A stretch of 64,000 bases of DNA from UBA5614 sp963667535 (GTDB lineage Bacteria; Cloacimonadota; Cloacimonadia; Cloacimonadales; Cloacimonadaceae), in the NCBI GenBank assembly GCA_963667535.2, contig CAXXDU010000002.1, positions 3,162,001 through 3,226,000 of the forward strand. Reading direction: 5' to 3'. Shown in pieces: positions 53,601 through 62,639 of this stretch. Under the pieces are notes generated by a model that searched no databases, was not told the origin of the DNA, and saw only the letters and a list, made by a program, of their open reading frames with translations. How positions within the stretch are numbered: position 1 is the first letter of the stretch; each line of letters starts with the position of its first letter. The translations under genes and the position numbers were made by a program.

Positions 53601-55148
53601 TTACTTGTCTTCTGCAACCCTGTACAGGGAAAACTCCGTCATGGGCAGAGGCAGCACTGTAATCAGCTTTGGTTTGAGGCATGCAAGACTATCAATTAAT
53701 CCTGAATCATTTACACTGATAATCCATTCATAAGGTATTTTATCCCTCATCCAAAGCAACTCTTGAGTAGTATTAACTTCGGGGTCACACATCAGGATTC
53801 CGGGATTATCTTCCATTACCCAGGGCAGCAGTTTACAATTGCCTTCTACTAAAACTGAACCTTTTATGTTATATTGAGTCTGTATCTGAATATATGCTTG
53901 TTCCATCTGACTGGTAAGTACTGCGTCTTTCCTGTTCTGTCTGCCGTTGTATATATCCCCACCCAGATTAATCAGACAGAAACCTGCTACTATCATTACA
54001 GGTATCGATTTTTGCTTGATATAGGGAAACCTGAGAACCAGCCAGACCAATAAAAACGGCATTACTGTATGTAAAAACCTGGTCTGGTATTGAAACCAGA
54101 CAAGAGTTGCGAAGTAAACTGATACATAAAATAAGGTGATTAGCTCAAACCGCTGCTGCTTCTCATCCTTTGATCTCAGACCAAATATCAGAAAGCTGAT
54201 TATCAATAGATTAAATATGGTTACGAAAACTGTATGAGTAATGTTTCTGCCCATTAATTGCAATTTGATGGAATCCAGCACTTTAACGGCAAAGACTGCA
54301 AACGAAAAGTGCTGATGCTGTAGTTGATAGAAGTGCAGCATCGCCTGATTGGCAGGCATTCTGAGCGGTGTAAACACTCCCATCTTAGTAACCGGCAACA
54401 GATAACTTCCGAGTATGGATAATGCTATTGTTATCGTTCCGAATACAAATAGCTGTAGCCATCTATTCTCCGGCTTCTCTCTGCGTAAAATAATCAGCCA
54501 TATTACCAGTAATACAAACAAGACTGCAAATGAAACCCGGTTCAGGATAATCACTGCCATAATAATACCCAGAAGCAGATATTTGAAGCTGCTCTCGTTT
54601 AGCTTTACAAAAATCCAGGTCAACAATGAGATATAAAAGAGCACTCCCGCTTCTGCCAGTGGGTGAGCTGAAACGTGCACGGTCATTATCCACAATAAAA
54701 ACATTGATATCACAGCCAGGCATTGCCAGAGCGTTCCCTTGAGTAATCTAATGATTTGCACCAATATCAGGCAGGTAAGCAGACTATACATCATATTGGC
54801 AATGATCCAGCCCCAATACGAACCAAACATCATCACAAAAGGAATTACAGGATACATCAAAGGTAAATTATGTAAGACTTTGGGCGGATTTGCCATATTA
54901 TGCGCCAGCATGGCAGGATAAATCTCATTTGTCTCCATCCTGCCTGTTGCGATAAAATGCCTGATATCCTTCATGTACCAGTGGTCATCCTGCATTACGG
55001 AAGGTCCCTTGCCTGCCGTATATATCACAAGTCCGATATACACGGCTACAACCAGCACTATCAGCAGGACAGGTAATTTTCCTGACAGATTATCACTGTT
55101 AATGATGTTGCTATTACCTTTCAAATCTCCACCAGTCTGTTTATTCAA
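53601..55148 (-). CDS. Multipass membrane protein, GT-C glycosyltransferase-like
   Basis: A 515-residue protein with about 10-12 hydrophobic segments. The first, VLLIVLVVAVYIGLVIY, is followed by an acidic extracytoplasmic motif VMQDDHWYMKD that resembles the GT-C catalytic loop of ArnT/PMT-like enzymes. The C-terminal 120 residues are soluble. It is opposite to and converges with aroB. Transfer of a sugar from a polyprenyl phosphate to a lipid or protein is possible but not shown. No closer family is recognised. Confidence 0.65.
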   Translation of the reverse strand: MNKQTGGDLKGNSNIINSDNLSGKLPVLLIVLVVAVYIGLVIYTAGKGPSVMQDDHWYMKDIRHFIATGRMETNEIYPAMLAHNMANPPKVLHNLPLMYPVIPFVMMFGSYWGWIIANMMYSLLTCLILVQIIRLLKGTLWQCLAVISMFLLWIMTVHVSAHPLAEAGVLFYISLLTWIFVKLNESSFKYLLLGIIMAVIILNRVSFAVLFVLLVIWLIILRREKPENRWLQLFVFGTITIALSILGSYLLPVTKMGVFTPLRMPANQAMLHFYQLQHQHFSFAVFAVKVLDSIKLQLMGRNITHTVFVTIFNLLIISFLIFGLRSKDEKQQRFELITLFYVSVYFATLVWFQYQTRFLHTVMPFLLVWLVLRFPYIKQKSIPVMIVAGFCLINLGGDIYNGRQNRKDAVLTSQMEQAYIQIQTQYNIKGSVLVEGNCKLLPWVMEDNPGILMCDPEVNTTQELLWMRDKIPYEWIISVNDSGLIDSLACLKPKLITVLPLPMTEFSLYRVAEDK

Positions 55149-55238
55149 TCAGATGCGTATTAATCTGATGCAAACAAATAAACAGGCACTTACTAATCTG
55201 GCAAGCCTTATCATATCTTCCCAGCTTCCCCTCCCAAT

Positions 55239-55584
55239 GAATTGAATACAATGCGTAGCTATCTTTGGTCACCTGAGGCAGGTAACCTACAACCTGTAGG
55301 ATAGCTTTCCAAAGCTGTCCAAACGAATTGAATACAATGCACAGCTATCTTTGGTCACCTGAGGCAGGTAACCTAAGCCCCGTAGGATAGCTTTCCAAAG
55401 CTGTCCAAACGTATTTAGCAGTTGAGCGTCAGCATTCCTGGTCACCTGAGGCAGGTAACCTACAACCCGTAGGATAGCTTTCCAAAGCTGTCCAAACGTA
55501 TTTAGCAGTTGAGCGTCAGCATTCCTGGTCACCTGAGGCAGGTAACCTACAACCCGTAGGATAGCTTTCCAAAGCTGTCCAAAC
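55239..55584. repeat. Four tandem 86-87-bp hairpin-rich units
   Basis: Copies span 55239-55324, 55325-55410, 55411-55497 and 55498-55584. A core of about 58 bp is nearly identical, while the first 28 bp come in two versions (copies 1-2 versus 3-4). Each core has two palindromes: ggt-acctg-agg-caggt-acc type and agctttccaaagct. All copies end in gctgtccaaac. This is unlike CRISPR: the repeat is long and no unique spacers exist. It is probably a family of interspersed REP-like elements. Confidence 0.88.
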
Positions 55585-55783
55585 TAATTTTTCCTCTTAC
55601 TTCCATACTGAGGTTTTCATTTAACGCAAAGGACGCTAAAGACGCAATGACCGCAAATGGGATTTTAACGCAGAGTCGCAACGCCGCAGAGACATTATAA
55701 GTATGTAGTACCGCATTTATGCGGTTTTGTGAAATGGATACTTTGTTAGAAAATGTAGGATAACCGCCCCCGGTTGTCCAAAC

Positions 55784-55869
55784 GAGTTTAACACAATGCG
55801 CAGCAATCTTTGGTCACCTGAGGCAGGTAACCTACGACCCGTAGGATAGCTTTCCAAAGCTGTCCAAAC
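55784..55869. repeat. Fifth, separate copy of the 86-bp unit
   Basis: An 86-bp copy with the same core and two palindromes as the tandem array 200 bp to the left; its start resembles copies 1-2. It is preceded by a decayed end piece (gtaggataaccgcccccgg, then ttgtccaaac) at 55755-55783, evidence of a lost copy. The spacing shows that units move or duplicate one by one. Confidence 0.85.
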
Positions 55870-56034
55870 GCTTTTAACATATAAAATCGCCGTATAGCTT
55901 TTTTATTAACCCAGCGATGCAGAGTCCCAGAGATTCCAACACTTCTCAATTTCTTAAGCTCTCCATTCTCATTTGATGCCTTCTCGTTCCAAATATGGGA
56001 TATACAACTATTCCGGGAAAGAACCTCTTGGGTT

Positions 56035-56057
56035 CCTCCTGGGCTTAGCCCAGGAGG
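56035..56057. repeat. Perfect 10-bp inverted repeat
   Basis: The arms cctcctgggc and gcccaggagg flank tta. They would form a stable stem-loop on either strand. There is no T-tract after it, so it is not a classical terminator. It lies in the repeat island, with no gene end nearby. Confidence 0.6.
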
Positions 56058-56388
56058 TTCCCAACAGGATCTCAACAGGTTCCATCTTGGAACTCATATT
56101 TCGAACAGGGAGTAAGGGATAAGTAAGAGAACACTTTATCACGGCGAAGCGTATTCTATACCTCATTTAGCTCTCAATTCTTCATTAATAGATCCTACAG
56201 AGATCAAAGGGGTTTCTAAGGGGTTTCTAAGGGGAAAGTCCTTATATACCCCTTATATCTATCTTGTATATCCTTCGTATCGTTTAAGGAATAAGAGGGG
56301 GCAAGTAGGAGCAAAAAAGGATATTTGGTAAGTGACTGTGCTTGTCCGTAATAAGTGTTTTACTAATCCGGTTGGTTTTATAATAGCC

Positions 56389-56483
56389 GTAGGGACATGC
56401 CTTGCGCTTGTCAGTAAAATGATGATATTGATGTACAATGGTATGGTGGTTATCTTCCGGACAAGCACAAGGCATGTCCCTAC
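56389..56483. repeat. 24-bp inverted repeat around 47 bp, MITE-like
   Basis: Arm 1 (56389-56412) and arm 2 (56460-56483) are reverse complements with a single mismatch. The arms start gtagggacatgccttg. A partial third copy of the inner arm (gtgcttgtccg) is at about 56338. The 47-bp centre has no gene. The layout is that of a short mobile or palindromic interspersed element; target-site duplications were not obvious. Confidence 0.7.
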
Positions 56484-56574
56484 GACCCCTGATGATTTGT
56501 AGAATAGCATTTCGGCACGTTTACTCACTTATAACAAAAAGGACAGATTCAAGCAAAATACTAACAAGTTTCTC

Positions 56575-56601
56575 TTGACAGCATATTAAGATAAACATAA
56601 T
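56575..56601 (+). promoter_or_regulatory. Candidate promoter for the FG-GAP protein gene
   Basis: TTGACA at 56575-56580 is followed after 15 nt by CATAAT (56596-56601), a five of six match at short spacing. It lies 38 nt ahead of the start codon. It is the only promoter-like pair in the gap before the gene. Confidence 0.3.
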
Positions 56602-56638
56602 TATCATATTGTCTATCAACTCTTACCCGGAGGTGGAT

Positions 56639-58237
56639 ATGAAAAAGGCATTACTTCTTTTAGCAATCGTGCTTGGCATGAGTTTACAACTCTACTGTGT
56701 GAATCACATGGACCTGCTAACGACTATGACAGGTGAACATAACAAAGCTCACATGGGAAGCTCCATGGCAAGCTTGGACTTCAATGGGGATGGCTATGAT
56801 GACTTAGTTGTTAGTTCTTCAGCCTGGGGTTCTAATCAACCTCCGGATAGTACTAGATATGGAAAAATATATTTCTATTGGGGTGGACCCGGTTTTGATA
56901 ATATCCCCGATATGACCTTAGCAGGAACTTACTATGGTGAATATGCTGCCAACGTATATAATCTGGGTGATATTAATGGAGATGGATTTGATGACTTGGG
57001 TGTTTCACATAGTGCAATTCAAACTGGACTTGATCCAGGTAATCCAAAATTCTCAATCTTTTATGGAGGGCAAGTACCGGATACTCAGCCAGATTACTCT
57101 TTTGAATTAAATTACTACCAATATGGAGGAATTGTTGCAGAAGCTTTGGGAGATATTAACGGAGATGGTTTTGATGATATTGGGTTATTAATATGGCATG
57201 GCGGTACTAATTTATATCGGGTTATGTTGGGCGGAAGCTTACAGAATGTTGACTTGTTTGAAGCAGGACAGCATAATTATGCTTCTTTTTTTCATGGTCT
57301 TGGTGATATAAATAATGATGGTTTTGATGATTTTTCGATAGGACACTATGCAAATGGAAATCAGCAAGTCACCATATATTATGGAAGTGCTCAGATTAAT
57401 ATACAAAACTCATTATCCTTATATCACGCTCCTAATTTTATATTAACAAGTAGCTGTAGGGCAGGTGATGTAAATGGCGATAGTTTTGATGATATTATTG
57501 GATATGAAAATGCCGGAACACTAAAATTTTGGTATGGCGATGCTGACATTACACCCAGTTATGACCTTTTATTATCCCCTTATCTGGCAGGTCATAATTC
57601 GGATGAGGGTATTAGGTGCGGGGATTTAAACAATGACGGGTACAGTGATATTCTTGGTACTTATCCAACCTTCGATTGGAATAACGGTATGGCTGGTTTT
57701 TGGTTGGGTGGACAGAGTTTTAATGCAACATTGGATTATACCTTTGAACCACCGGCAGAACTAAACCAGTGCAATTTTGGTGATGTAAGTGTAACTGGGG
57801 ATTTCAATGGCGATGGATGCTGTGATTATGCAATAGCTGCGCCAACTACTGAATTGACCTGGTTTCCCTTCAATGGAAAAGTGTATGTTTATGCAGGGAA
57901 TTCTGAACTTGATGATACCACACCTGTCGATGATGAGGTTATCACCCAGCCGGATACCAGTCTCTGGAGTATATCAGTCTATCCCAATCCCATGAAGCAG
58001 AATAAATCAGATATAAACATCAGGTTCACAGGAAAGGGTTATAAACAGCCCATGAAATTGATAGTCTCCATATACAATATCAAGGGTCAAGTAATTAAAA
58101 CAAGTAAGGTTTCCAGAAAAGAATTATTAGATTATACCTACGTATTCAAATTAAAAAGAGTCGTCCCGGGTAAATATATCATCTCTGTCTCTGAGGGTAA
58201 CAGAGAGCTGGCAAACCAGCAAGTAAGTATCTATTAA
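56639..58237 (+). CDS. Secreted FG-GAP repeat protein with T9SS-like sorting domain
   Basis: A 532-residue protein. A signal peptide (KKALLLLAIVLGMSLQLYC) is followed by seven FG-GAP type repeats, each with a calcium motif of the type DxNxDGxxD: DFNGDGYDDL, DINGDGFDDLG, DINGDGFDDIG, DINNDGFDDF, DVNGDSFDDI, DLNNDGYSDI and DFNGDGCCDY. Seven repeats fit an integrin-like seven-bladed propeller. The last 90 residues, with VYPNPMKQNKSDINI-type sequence and a final KYIISVSEGNRELA, form a sorting domain. I chose the ATG 5 nt after GGAGG over one 30 nt upstream. It is probably a surface adhesin or binding protein. Confidence 0.87.
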   Translation: MKKALLLLAIVLGMSLQLYCVNHMDLLTTMTGEHNKAHMGSSMASLDFNGDGYDDLVVSSSAWGSNQPPDSTRYGKIYFYWGGPGFDNIPDMTLAGTYYGEYAANVYNLGDINGDGFDDLGVSHSAIQTGLDPGNPKFSIFYGGQVPDTQPDYSFELNYYQYGGIVAEALGDINGDGFDDIGLLIWHGGTNLYRVMLGGSLQNVDLFEAGQHNYASFFHGLGDINNDGFDDFSIGHYANGNQQVTIYYGSAQINIQNSLSLYHAPNFILTSSCRAGDVNGDSFDDIIGYENAGTLKFWYGDADITPSYDLLLSPYLAGHNSDEGIRCGDLNNDGYSDILGTYPTFDWNNGMAGFWLGGQSFNATLDYTFEPPAELNQCNFGDVSVTGDFNGDGCCDYAIAAPTTELTWFPFNGKVYVYAGNSELDDTTPVDDEVITQPDTSLWSISVYPNPMKQNKSDINIRFTGKGYKQPMKLIVSIYNIKGQVIKTSKVSRKELLDYTYVFKLKRVVPGKYIISVSEGNRELANQQVSIY

Positions 58238-58336
58238 AAATAGGCATGGGATAACATCAAAGGACAGATGGTAAAGAAATTATGCAAATAAACGATGAAG
58301 AAAGGGATGCGCAAGCTGGTTTGGGATGGATTAGTA

Positions 58337-59446
58337 TCAGTTCGTTACAAAAGAGTAGAGGATATTAATCCCTGTGGGGATGCAGTTTTCATCAGGCAGG
58401 AACTGATTTGAATGCAGGTCATGAGCATCTAATCCTGCTCCCAGCCAAAAGAGTAAGCCGGGGTATAGGCTGGTAAAAAAGCCAAAATCCTCTCCTGTCA
58501 TAAAGGTTATAGATTCGGTAAAGTCTATCGCAAGAGCGCTGCAAGCTGCTTTCAATTGCTGATACAGGGCTGAGTCATTCATCACAGGGTCGTAGGTGCA
58601 TAAAAGGTTAAACCTGTATTCGAGCTTGTGCAGATGGGCAATCTGGTCGGCAAGGTTATTTATCTCCGCATTAATCATGTCTCTGGTTGATTTATTTAAC
58701 GTGCGGTGTGTGCCTTTTAAAATACATTTATCAGGAATTACATTGCGGACGGTTCCTGCTTTCATTTCACCTATATTGAAGATAACGGGTTCGGCTGTGA
58801 AATTCTGATTGATGAAGCTTTGCATCTTAGTATAAAACTCCATGCCTGCTTTGAGCGCATCTTTTCCATTTTCGGGAAAGGCAACATGCGCAGACTTGCC
58901 GATAAATTCCACGTCAAATTCCTGCGGAATAGCAAAGAAGATTCCTGCTTTGGAAGATATGGTATTGAGTGGCAGGTTTCCGCTTACATGCAGGGCATAT
59001 ACGCTTTTAATCGGGTACTTTTGCAATAGTCCTTCTGCCAGGATGGATTCTGCTCCGCCTTCACCCTCTTCCGCAGGTTGAAAGAGAAAGAGCAGGTTTT
59101 TGCCGGGCTGCGTCCCCACTACCCAATAAATCAAACCCAAAAGAATGGTCATATGGATATCGTGTCCGCAGGCATGCATCATACCTTCATGCTGAGAAGC
59201 ATAATTGCAGCCGGTGGCTTCTGTTATGGGAAGAGCATCCATATCGGCACGAAAGAGCTGATATTCGCCTGTGCCTTTACTATATTCAACCAGAATGCCT
59301 GTGCTGTTGGAAAATTGGTGGATAGTGATATCTTCGAGGTCGTTCAGATAGCTTAGCAGTAGTTCTTTGGTTTTATATTCCTTGAATGCTATTTCAGGTA
59401 TCCTGTGCAGCTTTTGTCTTACTTCAAAGAGATTTAGGCTTTTCAC
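58337..59446 (-). CDS. M20 family amidohydrolase
   Basis: A 369-residue metallo-amidohydrolase of the N-acyl-amino acid/hippurate hydrolase type (M20D). It starts with LHRIPEIAFKEYKT; LFRADMDALPI supplies a ligand. MHACGHDIHMTILLG (His91, Cys93, His95) and QPAEEGEGGAESIL (Glu126, Glu127) are the metal and catalytic motifs. MTGEDFGFF near the end has the last ligand region. It hydrolyses N-acyl amino acids or peptides in the cytoplasm. It is 36 nt after asd and likely co-transcribed, which fits N-acyl-diaminopimelate or amino-acid metabolism. Confidence 0.9.
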   Translation of the reverse strand: MKSLNLFEVRQKLHRIPEIAFKEYKTKELLLSYLNDLEDITIHQFSNSTGILVEYSKGTGEYQLFRADMDALPITEATGCNYASQHEGMMHACGHDIHMTILLGLIYWVVGTQPGKNLLFLFQPAEEGEGGAESILAEGLLQKYPIKSVYALHVSGNLPLNTISSKAGIFFAIPQEFDVEFIGKSAHVAFPENGKDALKAGMEFYTKMQSFINQNFTAEPVIFNIGEMKAGTVRNVIPDKCILKGTHRTLNKSTRDMINAEINNLADQIAHLHKLEYRFNLLCTYDPVMNDSALYQQLKAACSALAIDFTESITFMTGEDFGFFTSLYPGLLFWLGAGLDAHDLHSNQFLPDENCIPTGINILYSFVTN

Positions 59447-59482
59447 TATCGCTATCCTTTGGTAATCTATTGATTAAAGGTA

Positions 59483-60454
59483 TTAATTTAGCTCTTTGTG
59501 CTTGATTAATATGCGCACTGCATTGGCAGCAGCACCCAGACGGACATTGTTGCCGACATTCCAGAAAGTCAGAGAGTTTATATCAACGCCATAGCGCAAA
59601 CGGCTGACTTGGCTGTCGTTGGATTTGCCGATATTGAGAGGAGTCATATAAGTATTATCCTGATATCTGACTGAAGGGGATTTCTTAAGTGCATGTTCTG
59701 CCTCAGAGAGGACAATCTCACGGTCAAATTCTGCATAGACTGATTCAGCATGACCATATATAACAGGTACACGCACAGTGGTTGCACTCACTTTCAGTTT
59801 GGGAATACCCATGATGCGGGCGGTCTCAAAGTGCATCTTGTCTTCTTCCTGACAATAGCCATCATCCAGAAAAGCACCGATTTGAGGTATTACGTTCAAA
59901 TCAATAAGCTCGGGGTAAATACCTTTATCATTGGAACCGGCTCTTTGCTGTTCCAGCAGAGCAATGCCTTTATAACCACTTCCGGAAACTGATTGGTAGG
60001 TGGAAACCACGACTTTGTTAAGACCGTACTTCTGATGTAATGGATTTAGAGCGAGCACCATCTGGATAGTAGAGCAATTGGGGTTGGCAATGATGCCTTT
60101 GTATCCGGCTAAAAGAACACCATTAATCTCCGGTACAATCAGAGGTATCAGGTCTTCCCTTCTCCAGGCTGCGGAATTATCTATTACAGTATTTCCAGCA
60201 TCTGCTGCTATCGGGGCAAATTGTTTTGATAATGCTCCTCCTGCTGCAAATAGCACATAATCATACTTTCTGCAGAGAGAACTCTTGGTCAGCTTTTGCA
60301 CTTTTAGTGTTTCTTCATTGTAATATATGGTTAGACCCTCAGAGCGTTCGGAAGCAAATAAATCCAGACTGCTGACGTCTATCCGGAATTCTTCCAGACA
60401 GGTAATCATCATTCTTCCGACTTCGCCTGTAGCGCCGACAACTGCTATTCTCAT
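59483..60454 (-). CDS. asd: Aspartate-semialdehyde dehydrogenase
   Basis: A 323-residue enzyme that reduces aspartyl phosphate to the semialdehyde for lysine, threonine, methionine and diaminopimelate synthesis. MRIAVVGATGEVGRMM is the NADP-binding start. IIANPNCSTIQMVLAL has the active Cys127, and SVSGSGYKGIALLEQQ and RVPVIYGHAESVYAEF are substrate regions. An upstream in-frame ATG at 60532 would add 26 residues. I rejected it because AAGGAA lies just before the ATG at 60454 and the NADP motif begins there. Confidence 0.93.
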   Translation of the reverse strand: MRIAVVGATGEVGRMMITCLEEFRIDVSSLDLFASERSEGLTIYYNEETLKVQKLTKSSLCRKYDYVLFAAGGALSKQFAPIAADAGNTVIDNSAAWRREDLIPLIVPEINGVLLAGYKGIIANPNCSTIQMVLALNPLHQKYGLNKVVVSTYQSVSGSGYKGIALLEQQRAGSNDKGIYPELIDLNVIPQIGAFLDDGYCQEEDKMHFETARIMGIPKLKVSATTVRVPVIYGHAESVYAEFDREIVLSEAEHALKKSPSVRYQDNTYMTPLNIGKSNDSQVSRLRYGVDINSLTFWNVGNNVRLGAAANAVRILIKHKELN

Positions 60455-60583
60455 ATTGATTCCTTTTCTGTTAAACAAGTACCGATTGTGGATATTTGTG
60501 TTACTCTGCCCTGCTTTCACTTCTTTTGTCAATGCAAAACTTGACAGGAATGCTGCAAATCAGTTTTTAACCTTAATTAGGTA

Positions 60584-60659
<76 letters not shown>

Positions 60660-60673
60660 ATTTTAAGGATAAT

Positions 60674-62617
60674 ATGAAAAATTCTTCTGCTCAAACAACT
60701 ATCCTTCAGCCTGGTCAAATCTGTGCTTTCTTTGATAAAGAACAGTTCTATTGTGGTATCATCATTTCCTTATCGGAGAAAACTGTTCAGATTCATTCGG
60801 AAAACGGCACTATCCTGAATCTGAGTCCCGCAAGAATAGTTCTATTATCTGAGACAGTTTATCCGATTTCAGACTCTGACACTACTTTGGTACAGTTTAA
60901 TCTGGATGTGATAGCCAATAAATCTGACCTATCGGGTGAAGTTATCTGGCATCAGCTAAAAGATACAGGACGAGAACTGACTTTACCGGAGATAATCAAG
61001 CTTTGCAGCTTAGACAATACTGATGCCTGCCGTTTTGCCCTGTTTACGGTTTTAAGAGACAATCCCTGTCAGTTTCGCCACAAAGGCAATCTGTATCATG
61101 TCCTGAGTGAATCGGAATCACAGGCGGCCATACAAGCGGACCAGGCACATCAGCTTGACCTGGAGTATCAACAAGCAATAGAAAACTGGATAACAGAGGT
61201 TATTTCTCATCCGGCAAAAGCTCATGTGTTATTGGAAAGTAATAATACCAGGCTGGAACAGGATCTGAGCTTTCACACTCACCATAAACCTTTACAATGG
61301 CTCCATCATATCGTCAACCGTGTAGCTCCAGACAAAAGCTATAAAGATATGCTGCTTATCATACGCAAAGCACTTGGACAGATTGATGATAGCACTGACC
61401 TATTCTTAGCAGTCAGTGGTCTTCCGGTTTTGTTCCCCAGGGATGTCCTAAATTCAGTAAATGAAACTCCACCATATGAGTTTGATGATTCAAGATTGGA
61501 TATAACTGAATTGGATTGCTGGACCATTGATGCTGAAGACACAGAAGATATAGATGATGCCATCTCTTTACAGGAAACTGAGGAAGGCTGGATATTGGGG
61601 ATTCATATCTCTGATGTATCTGCGCTTGTTGCTCCTGAATCCCTGATTGATATTGAAGCCCAAAAGCGTACATCTTCAATCTATTTGGCTAAGAATAATA
61701 CTCATATGCTTCCTGAACCAATTTCATGCAATATTGCCAGCCTGAAGGTAAATGAAATCAGACCTGCTCTCTCATTAATCTGTAACATAGATAAAGAATT
61801 CGCAATAGAATCATCTGAGCTTGTCCTCACTCAAATATGTGTTAAAAGACGATTTTCATACGAAGAGTTTGAGCATTACTTAGATGCTGAAAACTCCGGA
61901 ACCGATTTCCAGCTAAAAGTACTCACTTTGCATAATATTGTGGAAAGACATCTTAATGAGCGGATACTGCAAGGTGCCAGAATAGTAGCTGATACAGGGC
62001 AATCAGCTTCCAGACGGCTTATCGCAGAATTGATGGTTTTATATAATAGTAAAATGGCAAACTATGCCAAATTGAATAAACTGCCTTTCTTCTATAGGTA
62101 TCTGGAAGAACAACTTCCGGCAATGGATGAAACAGAATTTGCGGATAAACAGGCTTTTCCTTCCTCAATATTGAGTGTGCGACCATTACCACATCAGGCA
62201 ATGGGATTGGATGTTTATGCACAGATGACTTCGCCCTTGAGAAGATATGCCGACCTGGTGAATCAACGGCAGTTGATATCATCCCTCAAAAAAGAACATG
62301 CGTTATATCAAACAGGGGATTTGGAAACACTGATACCACTTCTGATGCAAACACGTCAGGCAATCAGATTGGTTACTACCCAGTCAGAACAATTCAGGCA
62401 ACTCAATATAGTCAAAGCTAACTGCGAAAATACTCCGGTTGAGGCTGTTATTCTAAGGCTGCGGAGAAATAATCACTCCCTTTTGCATCTTCCTGCTTAT
62501 AACTGCAGGATTCAGACTTACATCAGGGGTTCCTTTACAAAGGGCAACAGAATATCAGTTTTTATCCGTGAGCTAAACCCTGAAACGGGTTTAGCAAGAG
62601 TTGATATCTGTGATTAA
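60674..62617 (+). CDS. RNase II/R family 3'-5' exoribonuclease
   Basis: A 647-residue RNB-domain protein, nearer RNase II than RNase R in length. The N-terminal 220 residues hold small OB-like and winged-helix parts. The RNB domain starts ELDCWTIDAEDTEDIDDAISL, with the catalytic Asp cluster, GIHISDVSALVAPES follows, and MGLDVYAQMTSPLRRYADLVNQRQL is diagnostic. A short S1-like end follows. It degrades RNA in the cytoplasm. It is directly after tRNA-Arg. A close paralogue cannot be excluded, so I give no symbol. Confidence 0.9.
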   Translation: MKNSSAQTTILQPGQICAFFDKEQFYCGIIISLSEKTVQIHSENGTILNLSPARIVLLSETVYPISDSDTTLVQFNLDVIANKSDLSGEVIWHQLKDTGRELTLPEIIKLCSLDNTDACRFALFTVLRDNPCQFRHKGNLYHVLSESESQAAIQADQAHQLDLEYQQAIENWITEVISHPAKAHVLLESNNTRLEQDLSFHTHHKPLQWLHHIVNRVAPDKSYKDMLLIIRKALGQIDDSTDLFLAVSGLPVLFPRDVLNSVNETPPYEFDDSRLDITELDCWTIDAEDTEDIDDAISLQETEEGWILGIHISDVSALVAPESLIDIEAQKRTSSIYLAKNNTHMLPEPISCNIASLKVNEIRPALSLICNIDKEFAIESSELVLTQICVKRRFSYEEFEHYLDAENSGTDFQLKVLTLHNIVERHLNERILQGARIVADTGQSASRRLIAELMVLYNSKMANYAKLNKLPFFYRYLEEQLPAMDETEFADKQAFPSSILSVRPLPHQAMGLDVYAQMTSPLRRYADLVNQRQLISSLKKEHALYQTGDLETLIPLLMQTRQAIRLVTTQSEQFRQLNIVKANCENTPVEAVILRLRRNNHSLLHLPAYNCRIQTYIRGSFTKGNRISVFIRELNPETGLARVDICD

Positions 62618-62639
62618 ACTAAAACAAGCTATAGTTTCT

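Larger units (their letters stand above)
55149..56638. other. Repeat-rich intergenic island
   Basis: About 1.5 kb without convincing genes. It contains four tandem and one separate 86-87-bp units, a ccgca/tgcgg hairpin at 55711-55724, an acgc-rich tract near 55623-55690, a 10-bp palindrome at 56035-56057, an 11-bp tandem (56209-56234) and a 24-bp inverted repeat. Frames open across the units on the minus strand are by-products of their length being a multiple of three. It looks like an accumulation site for small non-coding repeats. Confidence 0.7.

Noticed and set aside
55287..55532. 81-aa minus-strand reading frame made of repeated 29-residue units
   Set aside because: It is the 86-87-bp DNA repeat read in one frame; copy length near a multiple of three keeps the frame open. 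Hairpin constraints explain conservation better than coding.
55239..55869. CRISPR array
   Set aside because: Units are long and contiguous, with no unique spacers of constant length and no cas genes.
62572..62595. Perfect 9-bp inverted repeat (gctaaaccc / gggtttagc) resembling a terminator
   Set aside because: It lies inside the coding region of the exoribonuclease, 22 nt before its stop, with no T-tract. It is probably chance codon use.
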